A DNA stretch of 64,000 nucleotides. It comes from Diadophis punctatus similis (Eukaryota > Chordata > Lepidosauria > Squamata > Dipsadidae). The position numbers and the translations under genes were made by a program. The stretch lies in assembly GCA_023053685.1 (NCBI GenBank), contig JALIGW010000005.1:27472001-27536000 (forward strand), read 5' to 3'. Shown in pieces: positions 45,728-58,772 of the stretch (position 1 is the stretch's first letter; each line of letters opens with the position of its first letter). The notes below the pieces were generated by a model. The model ran no database searches and had not been told where the DNA came from. It saw only the letters and a list, made by a program, of their open reading frames with translations.

Positions 45728-48208
45728 CTATGTTACTTGCCTCCCGACAAGTGCTATCAATGTTCCCCCATAGCCAACATAGACTTGTCATCATTAAAAC
45801 AGGAATAAAGATACCTATTATTAGATCTATACCTCGACCAAGGTGGAACTTGAAGAAGGCTAACTGGGAAAAGTACATGATGGATCTTGAGAACATAATA
45901 GGACGTATTCCAGCAACTAGTAATAGTTACTATCGCTTTGTTGGAGCAACTATGTCATCGGCTAAAAAATCCATCCCACGTGGCTTCCGCAAGGAATATA
46001 TTCCAGGATGGAATGAAACTTGCGAAAATCTGTACCAAAAACTTTTAGAGAATGATGATACTGAGATAGCTGATGAACTTCTTCATAATCTTGACCTGGC
46101 GCGTAGGCAAAAATGGGAGCAAACTACGTCGAGATTAGATTTTAAACACTCAAGCAGGAAGGCATGGAGTCTACTGAGAAAACTGGGAGGAGACCAATCA
46201 GCTCAACGCAAACAACAAGAGGTTACTCCAGACCAAGTAGCAACTCGTATTGTCAATTTAACAAGAGTACCGCATGACAAGAAACATACTAAACTAGTGA
46301 AAAGAGAACTAAAGCACCTAAAAACTTTGGGATTGCATAACCAGGAATATGCTCGACCCTTCCAGGCAGCTGAAATAGACACTGCCCTGAAGAACATCAA
46401 AGCTGGAAAATCTCCTGGTTTTGATGGAGTAATGCCAGAATTTATCATCCACTCTGGACCTCGCACAAGAGAATGGCTGGCAAAATTCTATACAGATATC
46501 TTAACTTCCAGTAGGCTCCTTCCAGAATTTAAAAGAACTAAGGTAATTGGTATATTAAAACCCAGAAAAGAAAGCAATAAGCCAGAAAACTATCGCCCCA
46601 TTGCTCTGTTAAGTGTCTGTTATAAACTACTTGAAAGATTGATACTTAACAGAATCGGGCAAAAAATTAACGAACATATACCGACTGAACAGGCTGGGTT
46701 TAGATCTTATCGGAGCTGTGCTGATCAGGTCCTCAGTCTTACAAGCCATATTGAAAGCAGCTACCAGAATAAATTGAAAATATCTGTTGTATTTGTGGAT
46801 CTTACAGCAGCATACGATACAGTATGGAGGGAGGGCCTATTAAACAAACTCCTCCATGTTGTTCCCTGTAGGACTATGGGCCGCTTAATAAATAACATGC
46901 TTTCAGCAAGGACCTTCCAAGTCATCATGGGTGACAAAATCAGTAAGCAAAGACACTTGAATAACGGACTCCCCCAGGCCTCCGTGCTGGCTCCATCTCT
47001 ATTTAATCTATACATCTCCGATATACCACCTACGCTATCAACGAAGTTCTCCTATGCTGATGACCTGGCATTGGCATATAGCCACAAGGACATCGAAGCT
47101 ACAGAAGGTGTACTTACAGCCGACCTTACAACTCTGAGTACATATTTCCACCAATGGAGGCTAATCCCAAGTATAAGTAAAACAGTTACATCATGTTTCC
47201 ACCTCAATAACAAATTGGCAAAAAGAGAACTCAATGTATATTTAAACAACAAACTGCTCCTATATGAGACAACACCAAAATACCTGGGGGTTACCTTAGA
47301 CAGGACCTTGTCCTTTAAAAAACATATCCAGAACATGGCTGCCAAGGTTAACAGCAGAAATAACATTTTACAAAAACTATGCGGAACAACTTGGGGAGCC
47401 TCAGCCCCAACTCTTCGATGTGCAGCCCTTGGGCTTTGCTATTCTGCAGTGGAATACTGTGCACCTGTATGGTTAAACAGCTCACATACAGGACTTATTG
47501 ATGTTCAACTTAACCATACGATGAGACTAATTACTGGGTGTATAAAATCAACACCTAGTCACTGGCTACCAGTTCTTAGTCACATACTTCCCCCGCATTT
47601 ACGACGACAAGAAGCCCTTATTCGGGAGGACAGCAAGATCCTGGTAAATTCCTTTCTACCCATACATGGATATATTCCTGACCTCTTAAGATGTCGATTA
47701 AAATCAAGAAATCCACCACTCTTGACAGCGCGTAAGTTGATGGCTGACCATCAGAACATCACACAAAAGTGGATGGAGGCGTGGAATAGCTGCACCCCCC
47801 AAGATGTCTCTGGGCATATTAGCCCTAGTAGTATACCTCCAGGATTTGGCCTACCCCGATACATGTGGGTGACATATAATAGAATTAGAACAACTCATGG
47901 TGTGTGTGCTGACTCCTTGCATAAATGGGGAAAGACACCTTCAGCACAATGTGATTGCAGGGCTCCTCGACAGACTATTCAGCATATAGTGAGGGAATGC
48001 CCTAACAGAAGATATCCAGGAGACTGTAGGGACTTCCTCTGCACAACAACGGCAGCTACTGACTGGATCTCCAAACTTGATATTAAGCTTTGAAATGTTA
48101 TTTCTGTTTTCCTTTTTAGGTTTTTCTTACTGCTCTAACTGTTTTAATTTGTAAAAATGAAGTGTTTTAATATTGTGTGTGTCCAGCCATACGCTAAATA
48201 AATAAATA
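45728..48208 (+). pseudogene. Vingi/Ingi-like LINE, 5'-truncated, with a 793-codon open frame
   Basis: The frame stays open through 45712-48093. Only the tail of the endonuclease is left (SQHR near the start, where SDHR is expected). Then come a spacer with IPRPRWNLKKANW, the reverse transcriptase (KSPGFDGVMPEF; ENYRPIALLSVCYKLLERLI; FVDLTAAYDTVW; GLPQASVLAPSLFNLYISDI; SYADDLALAYS) and a C-terminal Cys-His cluster C-x-C-x8-H-x4-C (CDCRAPRQTIQHIVREC), as in Ingi/Vingi/Jockey relatives. The catalytic YADD is intact, but the usual GLPQGS reads GLPQAS. The 3' end is tacgctaaataaataaat. An 11-bp duplication agtgactagtg flanks it at 45717-45727 and 48209-48219. There is no promoter and no complete endonuclease, so it is a dead-on-arrival copy with a young open frame. 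Clade naming is by motif, not by a tree. Confidence 0.85.
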
Positions 48209-48734
48209 AGTGACTAGTGACTTGCAGATGTCTGCAAGAAAACAACCAAGCTCAGAGAGCATCAAGGCCCCCTCATTTCAACCATGAGCTACAAATATTC
48301 TCCAATATTTTAACATGCTTTATAGTTATTCGAATGATTCAGAAACTAGTTATGCACTAAATGGAGTAGCAGTAATTTCATCCCAACTCTTTCTTGCTTT
48401 TCCTTACAATCAGGTTTCTAAATGACATTTTCCCTATTTTTTCTTCTGTACTTACTTTCTTAACTGACCCCTTGTTCAATGTGAAATTTGATCCTTTCTT
48501 TCAGACTGTTTGTTTGGGTTTGTTTTTAGAGGCTGTTCTGAACTTTTAGATAAACCCAGCTTTTAGATAATAGTTTTCTCTTCTCTAAATTTCACATTTC
48601 ATCTTCCTAATCTACTACTTCCATCCCTGATTCCTATTTCTCTCATCCTGGCTCTGCTCCCCTGGCCATTGCAATGCTAACCGCTCTGATTGATTCAATC
48701 AGCACCTCCACTTATAGTTCATTTGAGGTTTCAG

Positions 48735-48965
48735 AATTGGAAAGAACCATTTAAGGTATCTAGTCCAAGCCCTTGCTCAGTTCAGGAATCTAATTTAAAG
48801 CAATTATGACTATGGCTGACTATGCTTGAACACATCCAGTGGAGGAAAGCTCACCATCTGTCTCGATAATTAGTTCATTGTTGAACTGCTCTTGCTGTTA
48901 AGAAGATGGTTCTCCCCTCATATTCACTTGCAATCTGTCTTCTTATAGCCTAAACTATCATTCTG
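48735..48965 (-). repeat. CR1-type LINE 3' fragment
   Basis: The words ttggaaagaaccatttaagg, tatctagtccaagccc, catccagtggagg and ctcttgctgttaagaagatgg follow the order of a CR1 3' UTR read on the minus strand. Diverged. Confidence 0.6.
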
Positions 48966-49725
48966 TATTCTAAAATCAAAAATAACCAATGTTGACCTTC
49001 TTCTCTGTGACATCTTTGCCATATTCTGCCACTTTTGATCTTCACTTCTTCAGTTCACTTCTCACTATAGCCTTCGAGTTCTTTCACTTTACTGGACTTA
49101 GATTTTGATCATTCCCATTAACTTTCTATGATCCTACCCCACTGTATGGGTTTTTTTTCCTTGAACTGTGGTACTAAGAATAGGGCAAGATGGATGCTGA
49201 ACCAAAGCAGAATGAAGCAGAGCTACTCCTTATAATTTGAAAACTATACTTCTAATTCTGGTGATACAAGCCTTTATTTACAAAATTTCCCTCCAGCTAA
49301 CTCCCCTTTAAAAATAACCCTTTCCATTCTGCTGATCTTCCTCAGTCACACAACTGGCCCTTTAATGCTCTGCAGCATTCTCCTAAAATGAGCCATGGTT
49401 ACTGTGAAAGATATCTGTTTATATTCCATCTGCCAGAGGGCAAAGTGTGGTTCCCTTTGAAGTGGTCACCCTGAGTTTCAGTTGTAACTTTTCTAATTAT
49501 TTGCTTACTTGCTTGAATGCTGCTCCATAAAGAAAACTAGTATATCGCAGAGTTGTTCAAAGGTACATTAAATCATCTGAGACAACCTGAAACTCAGATA
49601 GTATAATCATGACCTACCTTTGCCATAATAAGAACCAGATCAGAAAGATGTCAGAAGTAATAGCAGCTAAAGGCTATTCTCATTGCCTGACTGGAAGAAC
49701 AATCACGAATTTTAAGCACATAGAG

Positions 49726-50414
49726 CAGTGGTGGCCAACCTTAAGCATACCATGCGCCAATTTTTTTCACAGACGAGTTCAGATGTGCCATACAACTCAA
49801 ACACCTTCTTTCTTTTCACGTTTGGGGTTGTAAAATAGAGATAGGGGTAGGATCTGCTTTGCTTAAGGGAGGAAAAGGAATAACTCAATCATGCAATTAA
49901 ATTAATTTACGCCATTTCAAAATTTGACAAACGTAATATATATTTAATCTTGAATCTGTCTTTCAATCACTCTCAATACAAAAACCACGCTAGCACTCAA
50001 TAAAACACTGCTTCAAACTCCACGCCATGATGGCTCACTCAGAACTGACTGACCATATCGAATGCTCGCCGCTCATTCGCATGTGACTTCAAACACACGA
50101 TGTGTTGCTACTGCCTGGTGTTTGTGATCGTTTGAGCAGGAACGTGCAATGGCAACACCGATAAAAATATTTGTAAACCCACCTAAAGTAACATCTCACA
50201 AGTTCCATTCTAAGTTTCAGACACTGAGAAGTTGAACATCACCGAAGGCTGTACGAATTGAACTGAGATCATTTTCACTTTGTTGAAAATATTAAGATGG
50301 ATTCAGTTATGACACCTATTTTAAAAAAATAAGTAGGCGCAAGGATGCAATGCGCCACTTGTAATCATCCAATGCGCCATGTTTGGCGCATGCACCACGG
50401 TTTGGCCACCCCTG
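49726..50414 (-). mobile_element. Internally deleted copy of the 36.6 kb hAT element
   Basis: It is inverted relative to 36585-37631: it starts cagtggtggccaacc and ends ggtttggccacccctg. It lacks the transposase-remnant region, and joins gccatttcaaaa directly to tttgacaaacgtaat. Flanking acatagag and atttagtg agree at only 5 of 8, so it is older or altered. Confidence 0.88.
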
Positions 50415-50536
50415 ATTTAGTGGAAAACTCCATGTGTCAAGCAAAAGAGGGCATCTATACATGTCTGTATAAAGGTCTATGTGAACAATTTATGCACACA
50501 TACCAACATATGCATTTAATATACCTTACTATATGC

Positions 50537-50738
50537 CAGGGGTGAAATCCTCCCGGTTCACTCTTACCTGTCAGTCGTCGCAGAGCCAATGGAGCTGGTG
50601 GCGTTCGCGGCGCGGGGCTGCCCCCGCCCGCTTCCCCCGCCTGCCTGGATGCTGCCATTTGAGTTCTTTTGCCCTCTGCACATGCGCAAAGCGTTCTGCA
50701 TGCGCAGAGGGCAAAATTCCCCATTCATCTCCAGGAGT
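50537..50738. mobile_element. hAT-like MITE, right end uncertain
   Basis: It starts caggggtgaaatcctccc, as in the family at 16646-16913, and carries ccctctgcacatgcgcaaag and ctgcatgcgcagagggc. The right terminus is degraded. Confidence 0.7.
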
Positions 50739-51818
50739 GCTTATATCTATAGGATAACCATTATATTTCAGTAAGAGATTTAAAATTGTTGTGGTACCAA
50801 AGTTCAGAATTTCATAGATAAATACCTTTCTATAGTAGGAAGAGGAAGTTTATTAGAGCAATAGATGTTCAACAAAGCTCATTTATTTTTAAAGGTGAAT
50901 TAAGCTACTTTTCTACACAAACCAAAGGCAATGGGTATCAAATGAATTACTTAAAAGCAAGTCTGACACAGAAATTAGAACAATTCTTTCCACCTTAATT
51001 TAACTTTTGCTTTGCCTGTGCCAAAAGATATCTTAAAGCTTAACAAAGAGTGGTATGGGAAAAGCTCAGTAGCCCTGCTAAGGATCATTATTTCAGATGT
51101 GAATAAAGTAAACAAAGTGAGTAAATGAACCAAGAAAATTTCCAACTGGGGGGAAAAAACAGAAAACAGGGGCCCCTTTTCCCCTTTAATCATCGGCTTT
51201 AAGAATCTTGCAAAAATGGAGGCAAGTGCAATAGGTAATGCCTTTCAATGCTAGAAAGGGAGCAGCAGGTTATGCATTTGAATCATTTCCTAATGATAGG
51301 CATAGGATACACTTGGAAGGCACCCACTAGGAATGTGTAAATCTTTGAAGTACTGACTCCTATCTGCCATCCTGCATAGATGTAAGGATGCAGTCATAAC
51401 AGGTAATAGCACCTAGATACGGATTTTTTAAAAAAAACTAAGCAAGATTGGGCCAGGTTTCTATTTGGATCAGAGAACACTGGGAAATCCCAAGGCTGTA
51501 GACAAGATTGGAAGTAAAAAGAACTCCCAGAGGAAGTTGGTGACAAGTCATGTCCATACTCTTCCCAATAAAGCATCTTTATGCAGTCGCCTACATTCAT
51601 GGCCTTGATAAAATACAATGTTAGAGCAAGAAGTCATAGCCTCCCCACTGTAGCATCCCACTGTTGCATGTTACTTGCAAGTGAGAAGCTCCAACAACCT
51701 GAGTTTTCTAATATTCCAAACAGGTCATCCATTCCAAGATATGATAAATTTAGAACTTTAAAGCTCCTGCAAAAACAAACTCTCTGGCCCATTTCTATTT
51801 TCCTGTTTCCATTGTCTT

Positions 51819-52062
51819 CCGTGGTGGCACCATGGTTAGAGTGCTGTACTGCAGGCTACTTCTACTGACTGCCGGCTGCCTGCAATTTGGCAATTCAAAT
51901 CTCACCAGGCTCAAGGTTGACTCAGCCTTCCATCCTTCTGAGGTGGGTAAAATGAGAACCCAGATTGTTGGGGGCAATATGCTGACTCTGTAAACCGCTT
52001 AGAGACAGCTGTAAAGCACTGTGAAGCGGTATATAAGTCTAAGTGCTATTGCTATTGCTATT
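51819..52062 (+). mobile_element. tRNA-derived SINE with (GCTATT)n tail
   Basis: Head gtggtggcaccatggttag (A box altered), B box aattcaaatctcacc, standard body, tail gtgctattgctattgctatt. Confidence 0.87.
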
Positions 52063-53765
52063 TGGCTGGGATTGCCTACTGACTTTTGGGAAATTGCTTG
52101 AAGACTCTTGTCAACTAAATGGTTACTAAATGGAAATGTTTAAGGAAGATCTTTGAGTAAATTCAGCCAGAATTCTTATTTGCAAGGACTCAAACTTCGC
52201 ATTAAAGCCAGCACAATCTAATCCTATGTTTCACAATCTATGAACATAGAGATGAAAGGGAATATGCCATCTTGTATATTAGCAGCTGGACAAATACTAG
52301 AATATCCTCTCACTTGCATTTAATATATGAGAGGAATCATCCACAAAGAGTAATCGGTTTAATAATTATTTTATCACAGCAATTAGCAGCATCTAACTAA
52401 CCTTGGCTGACCTTGAAAAAATTGAGTGGACCAATTAGTGCTTGGATGGGCAACTACAGAAAAAATACCAGGGTACCATAAAAGCAGGAAGAACTCAGTC
52501 CCCAGACTCAATATCTCATCTCCCTGTTCAAGAAATACAATAACTAACATGCTATGAGAGGCAGCTAAAACCTTACTCCAATGAATAATATTTCAGAAGT
52601 TGTAATATTGTGATATATTGTTGACATACACTTTAACACACATTCGTTGATTACACTTGTAATCCTAAATATACTTACCAGAACATCAACAAATCCTACT
52701 ATATCTATTTAGACGTCCCATTGCTTATTCTCCATGATTACAGAATTGTACATTAAATACCATTTAAAGCACTACCTTACTTCTAAGCAAACATATATAC
52801 AGCCATGCTGTTTTATAACAACTGTTCTACATCCTTATTTGTTACCAAAATAGAATGAAAATGCTGAGAAGCATTAGAAAAGGTCTAATCTATATTCTTT
52901 CTTCTGAGGATTAATTCAAAGCAGCTGGTTTTCTCCTTAATGGAATTAAATGAAAATCATAATGTTTTTTACTAGTTCAAATTACAGAAAGCCCCAAAGG
53001 TGATTAATTAAAATACACTCACGGAAAGGCAAATACAAAGCTTCAGTCTTACTGTTTATAAGCATTTAGTAAGATCTAAAAGGATCTTAAAATTCTTAGA
53101 ATTATCCAGAAAATTGGTTTCATCTTCAAAGATAATATAATACAGCTGAGCAAATTTGCAGTGACCTTAATTGTAAATATAGAATATTTGGAGATTATGA
53201 CTGGATATACACCAAGTAAATTTAAAAAAAACACCAAATCAACTGATATCCAGAAAGCATAGAAATATTTTCTGATGTTGAGTGCCTTCTTTCATGATCT
53301 TGCCTTATTATCTTTCCCCTGTGTTTTCCTTGTCAGTACTGTATATTTATTTCTGTCTATAGATCTACTTCCACTGAAACATTTTTCATTCCCCGAGTTG
53401 TATCTTTCATTGCATATGTAGCATTTTTGATAGGACAGGAAGAGAACGATTTCTGACAAAGCTGTTATTGTATTCTGCAGTTTATACATTTCAATGCATG
53501 GGGTTGAATAGAGAAGGGGACCTATTAAATGAAAAACTTTTTTCAGGTCTCAAGCCATATTTTTCCAGGTTCACCATATGTGTTTCCATTCTGTTATTAA
53601 ATAGCTCAAGATGGATAATATAAAAACAAACACTCTGGTGGCAGTGCCAAAAAACTGCCACATAGCTCATACAGTTTTATTTATCTTGAAGAAAAAAGGC
53701 ACGGATGTTATCTGTCAAATCATTACTATTTATTACATAGTCTTGTCATATCGATACCCTTTGAT

Positions 53766-53868
53766 GTATCAATATGCAATGATGCTAGATTTGTCCATGT
53801 TACACCCCTGTTGTGTGAGCTGCACTGGCTCCCAATTTCATTCTGGATATAATTAAAATGCTGCTTTT
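53766..53868 (+). repeat. Small L2 ORF2 fragment
   Basis: tgttacacccctgttgtg, gagctgcactggctccc and attaaaatgctgc parallel the L2 region encoding HVTPILRQLHWLPI. Confidence 0.6.
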
Positions 53869-55297
53869 TTACTAAGGATGGATAAGAAAAAGCACCAGCA
53901 GTACCAAATGATGACAACAATAATGAAGATGACTACCACTGCTGATGACCTACTCAGAGGATACAAATGTTCAGGATACAAATAACAATATATTAGCAGG
54001 AATTATGTTGGCTTTAAAAGGCAAACAGAATAGCGCCAGCAACAAGACATGAAGTAGGTCAATCTAATAAAAAATTTCCATTCAAAGAATTTAGGAGCAG
54101 CAAAGTTGCTTATATGTAACCTTGTCTATATTTTGAAGAATTATATTGTGAAATTATTGGAAGACCCACGATAAAGCACTAACATTACATGTAAATCAGA
54201 TGAGGCACTGTCACATGTTGGGGTGGAAGCAGGGATTGTACTTTTTATATATGAACCAAAGGAAGCAGATGAAAGAAAAGATTTTTGCACCATTAGAATT
54301 ATAAAAGTAAGATACAATTATAATCCTCAGAGTATGTATATAACATGCCACCCATACTGGATACATTTAGGTACCAAAAAGATAGAAAAAATAATTATTA
54401 ACTTACACAAGGCACAAAAAGGTTTAATAGAAAAAATATTCAATAATAGTTATAATAATAAATAACAATATCTCAACAAATTACAGCCATAACACTTCCT
54501 AGATAAACACAACAGATATTTGCAAGATATTGCTTCTAAGGAACAATCTAATTATCTCTAAAGACATTTCTACTACAAATTATTTCACAGTCAGGGGCGA
54601 TCTCAAGCTATAGTACAACAGCCCTGAAAAAGTCTTTATTTTAATTCTAATCAACCACATGAAATAACTTTAACTAACAGCAAATGCCACTTTAATCAAC
54701 ACAAAGATCCAGACAAGATAGCAGTAGCTCGTATCAACATAACATTTTAAAGATTTGAAATATCTGTCTCAGACTATCCCATAACAAATAAGGATCTCTC
54801 TTCCAGAACTTATTCTCATTATTGGAGTGGGAGGAATGCTGGGTGTCTTTTAGGTTGCCAGAGGACGGTTGCCATTGAGAGAAGTGAAGGTTTTGAGAAG
54901 GCTTCTACATTATTGCAATGCAGTTGGCCTTGAAGCTAATGCTACTGCTACTGCTCACCTCCTTTATTATTCTGACAACTCTGGAGGCAGAGACTGCCCC
55001 ATCTGCAACCTTCACCCAGTGTACTAACCAGCTACTGTATGTCTTCCATGAGTTGTTTTCATCATATGGAGGAAACACTGTTCTTGTACTTCTGTTACTT
55101 CTCTTTTACACTTAGCATCCAAGATGAACCAACGGAAAGCCACTATTTTCTATAGAAGGCACAGCATGAGAATGAAAGGAAATATTTCCCTAAGGGAAAA
55201 GAAGAAACTTTTAAGTCCTCCTTTTAATTGGAAGGATTGGTGTTAGCCCTTTCCTGTCAGATTCCAACTTCCGTGATCAAGAGAAAAAATAAATACA

Positions 55298-55342
55298 GCT
55301 TCGCTTCGCTTCGCTTTGCTTCACTTCCCTTCCCTTCGCTTG
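55298..55342. repeat. (GCTTC)n short tandem repeat
   Basis: gcttcgcttcgcttcgc followed by degenerate cttcccttcgctt units. Confidence 0.9.
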
Positions 55343-55584
55343 GCCACTGGTGTACTTCCATTATCTTTATCTAGCTGTTCCCACAGGAAGGCAAACAGTC
55401 TTAGGAGATCTTGTATTACAGGCAGAATACAATCAAATACTTAGCTTGAACTCTACAAACGTGGATCTGGTTGCTTGCGCCTGACATTTACATACAAATT
55501 GAAATTATAACTATATGTTCAAAGCCATATTGATATGAAACTTTTACTTGCTTGACTCATTCACAGAATTTGACATGGACCCAG

Positions 55585-55730
55585 ATTTATTATTTATTTA
55601 TTTATTTTGTTATTCTTATATGCCGCCCAACTCCCGAAGGACTCAGGGCGGCGTACAACATAAGAGATACAAGAATAGACAAAATTTCAACAATTTAAAA
55701 ACAGTACAAAATTTAAAAAAAAACAGTATA
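55585..55730 (-). repeat. L2 LINE 3' end
   Basis: Minus-strand copy of the 3' UTR hairpin and tail: ttatatgccgcccaactcc, gactcagggcggcgtac, preceded by TTTATT repeats. It matches 3740-3810. Confidence 0.85.
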
Positions 55731-55914
55731 AAAGCAACAACAACAAAAATGGATCCAGATGTTAAATCTTGACATTTCTACCATCTTTTTCAGCCTTTTT
55801 CCTTTCAGAAATATGTTCCACACAGATACATGGAAGAAAAGCAAGAGTTGAATGAGGGATTTTCATTGGTAATGCTAGAAAAGTCCATGTACGTTTTAAG
55901 TTTGTTGTTAAGAG

Positions 55915-56205
<291 letters not shown>

Positions 56206-56263
56206 AAGTTAATATCATTGGAAAATAAATAAATATCAAATCAGGTTCAGTAAAGGTGATCTA

Positions 56264-56784
56264 CCGTATTTTTTGGACTATAAGACGCACCTAGATTTTA
56301 GAGGATGAAAACAAGGAAAAAAGTATTCTGAACCAAATGGTGTAGTGATATATTATTTAATAAAATACCAGTGTAGCAGAATACTTTTTACAACCATGTA
56401 TACTTATTACAAACTTCAAACTTGACAGCTTTAAGACTAGTGGACTTAAATTCCCAGAATTCCTCCTCAAGTCATGCTAGATGTGGTAATTAGAAAGCAA
56501 AAACACTCCAGTTTTTGCAAAAAATGCCTCGTTTTTCACTCATTTTTTTTCAAAAACAGGGCATGCAGAGGGTTTGGGAAGCCTGCAGAGCATTCCTAGG
56601 GGGTGGGGAAAAGGCAAAAATGCCCCAATTTTTGCAAAAAAACAGCCCATTTTTCGCAAAAATGGGATGCGGGGGCAGGGCTTTGAGAGGCCAAAAATGG
56701 CTGTATTCAGTGAATAAGACGCACTGACATTTCCACCCTCTTTTGGGGGGAAAAAAGGTGCGTCTTATACTCTGAAAAATACAG
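56264..56784. mobile_element. TA-flanked inverted-repeat element, Tc1/mariner-like MITE
   Basis: It starts ccgtattttttggactat and aagacgcacc, and ends ggtgcgtcttatactctg and aaaaatacag. TA is found at 56262-56263 and 56785-56786. No transposase. Confidence 0.8.
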
Positions 56785-57348
56785 TATATGCAGTAATTAA
56801 TAATTTACCTAATTGATAATTTATCTGTATGAATAATTGTTCTATAGTGCTTACTTATGGTTAGAAAAATATTCACCTATGCTCATAAACACATGCTTTG
56901 AAAAGCTAGTAAAAGTCCAATGTTTGAGCCTTTGGGGTATTTATATCTTTGGAGAGGAAGTCAAAGAGTAAATGCCATCCTGGTCCAGGGCAAACGTGAA
57001 TTGTGTTGGGATAATAATTATGTGAATTGTTATCCCAACATCTCTAAAGGGGGAAAGGCATTGAGGAACTTTATATCAAGGCCCTGGCTTTTCTCTTCAA
57101 AAAAGTTGATATCAGCACTATCACCCTGGACAGCTCCCACCTTTGCTTGCGCAAAACAGAGAAGTTAAAGAACATCTTCCTACAAAATAGCCCACTGGTG
57201 AATGATAAATTTGAGTTGGTAAGAGAAAATGTGACCAAGATTCTGCAGTATGAAAGAGACAATTTGTCCCCCACAAGGGGATTTGCAATGATGGTTCAAT
57301 TCCCACCAGAGATGTTTAGGAAAGAGTTCATTTTTCTACCTACATCTT

Positions 57349-57465
57349 ATTTATTTATTAGATTTTTTATCTCGCCTTTACTACTTTATAAGTAACTCAA
57401 GTCAGAAAACATATCTAATACTCTTTCCTCTTATTTTCCCCACAACAACAACAACCCACAAGTTG
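57349..57465 (-). repeat. SINE 3' part
   Basis: tatttattagattttttatc, tcgcctttactac and cccacaacaacaacccac are the reversed 3' part of the SINE at 55915-56205. Confidence 0.5.
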
Positions 57466-58240
57466 GGTTGGCCCAAAGTCACCCCATTCGTCATGCAATT
57501 AATAATATACTGTGTGGCTGAAATGTCAGAATCTGGAAGTGTTTTAGGGGGAAAATGGCAATCATTCCAAATCCTTAAAATCAGCAAATGTGTAATATAT
57601 TAGACAGATCAAGGATCCTATTTTTTCTTTCTTCTTATATCAGTATTATAACAAGAATAAAATTCTCCATTATAGATGCATATCCACCCCTAGAAATTAT
57701 TGAACATGGGAAATTGTAATATTGCTTAATTTATAAACCATTATAATTTAATGGTTTATTAACAATTCAACAACTCAATTAATTAAATTTAATTCAATAA
57801 TTGTAATAAAATATATCTGTGGACCATGAATGCAGAAAAGAAATAAGTTTTATATTCTGTACTTATATTATTATCTATATTATATTGTAACATGTCATAT
57901 TATATTAAATTATGTGATTATATCACATATCATATTGTATTACATTGTGCTATATATTACATCATATCATATGATATTACATTTAGGAAATAGTATAATA
58001 TGTTGCATAATAGCTATGCTATTAGCAACTATGTTGGAGTTTATCAGCATAGCTAATGATTCACAGGAATAGACAGGGCTTTTACCAACAACAAACTAAC
58101 AAGATATCCCACCATTATATCCCACACAGAGAAGCCAACTGATTTGGCAACTGAAACATAAACACCGCTTCAAAGTTGTAGCTAATAGTTAGCTGTTTTT
58201 GTTTGTCTGTTTGGTCATTCATATTCAAGAGAACCTAGAT

Positions 58241-58633
58241 CAGTGATGGCGAACCTATGGCACGGGTGCCACAGGTGGCACGCGGAGCCATATCTGCCGA
58301 CACACAAGCCATTGCCTAGCTCAGCTCCAGCGCGCATGTGCGTGCCGGCCAGCTGATTTTTGGCTTGCACGGAGGCTCTGGGAAGGGTGTTTTTGCCCTC
58401 CCTAGGCTCCAGGGAAGCCTCTGGAGCCTGGGGAGGATGAAAAATGGGCCTACCAGGCCCACAGAAGTTGGGAAACAGGCCATTTCCGGCCTCCAGAGGC
58501 CCTCCGGGGGAGCGGGGGAGGCCGTTTTCGCCCTCCCCAGGCATTGAATTATGGGTGTGGGCACTCGCACATGCGCGATAGCATGCACGCATGCACTTTC
58601 GGCACCCGAGGGAAAAAAGGTTCGCCATCACTG
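58241..58633. mobile_element. Non-autonomous hAT transposon, 393 bp
   Basis: It starts cagtgatggcgaacctatgg and ends aggttcgccatcactg. Perfect duplications acctagat lie at 58233-58240 and 58634-58641. Same family as 10519-10896. Confidence 0.94.
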
Positions 58634-58713
58634 ACCTAGATTAAAAATGAAGAATGCAGGAATTGTAACAGGAAAACCCAAATGAATAAAATATCATGAA
58701 ACATATAAAACGT

Positions 58714-58762
<49 letters not shown>

Positions 58763-58772
58763 ACACATATAT
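58714..58772. repeat. (TG)n then (TA)n microsatellite
   Basis: About 23 TG units followed by acacacatatatatatac. Confidence 0.95.

Larger units (their letters stand above)
45637..48302. mobile_element. Penelope-like palindromic element split by a Vingi-like LINE
   Basis: The outer parts (45637-45727 and 48220-48302) join into a 174-bp near-palindrome. On the left, gtccttggtgctgtttgagc then tgttttcttgcagacg; on the right, the inverse gtctgcaagaaaaca then agctcagagagcatcaagg. A 15-bp duplication caatattttaacatg flanks it at 45622-45636 and 48303-48317. I place it with Penelope-like elements because of the 15-bp duplication, the inverted arms and the resemblance to a known vertebrate repeat. 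There is no coding sequence in it. Confidence 0.65.

Noticed and set aside
54918..55115. 65-codon open frame starting with a signal-peptide-like hydrophobic stretch
   Set aside because: Considered as a possible small secreted protein, but it lacks Cys pattern, homology or splice sites. Chance hydrophobic frames are common in T-rich DNA.
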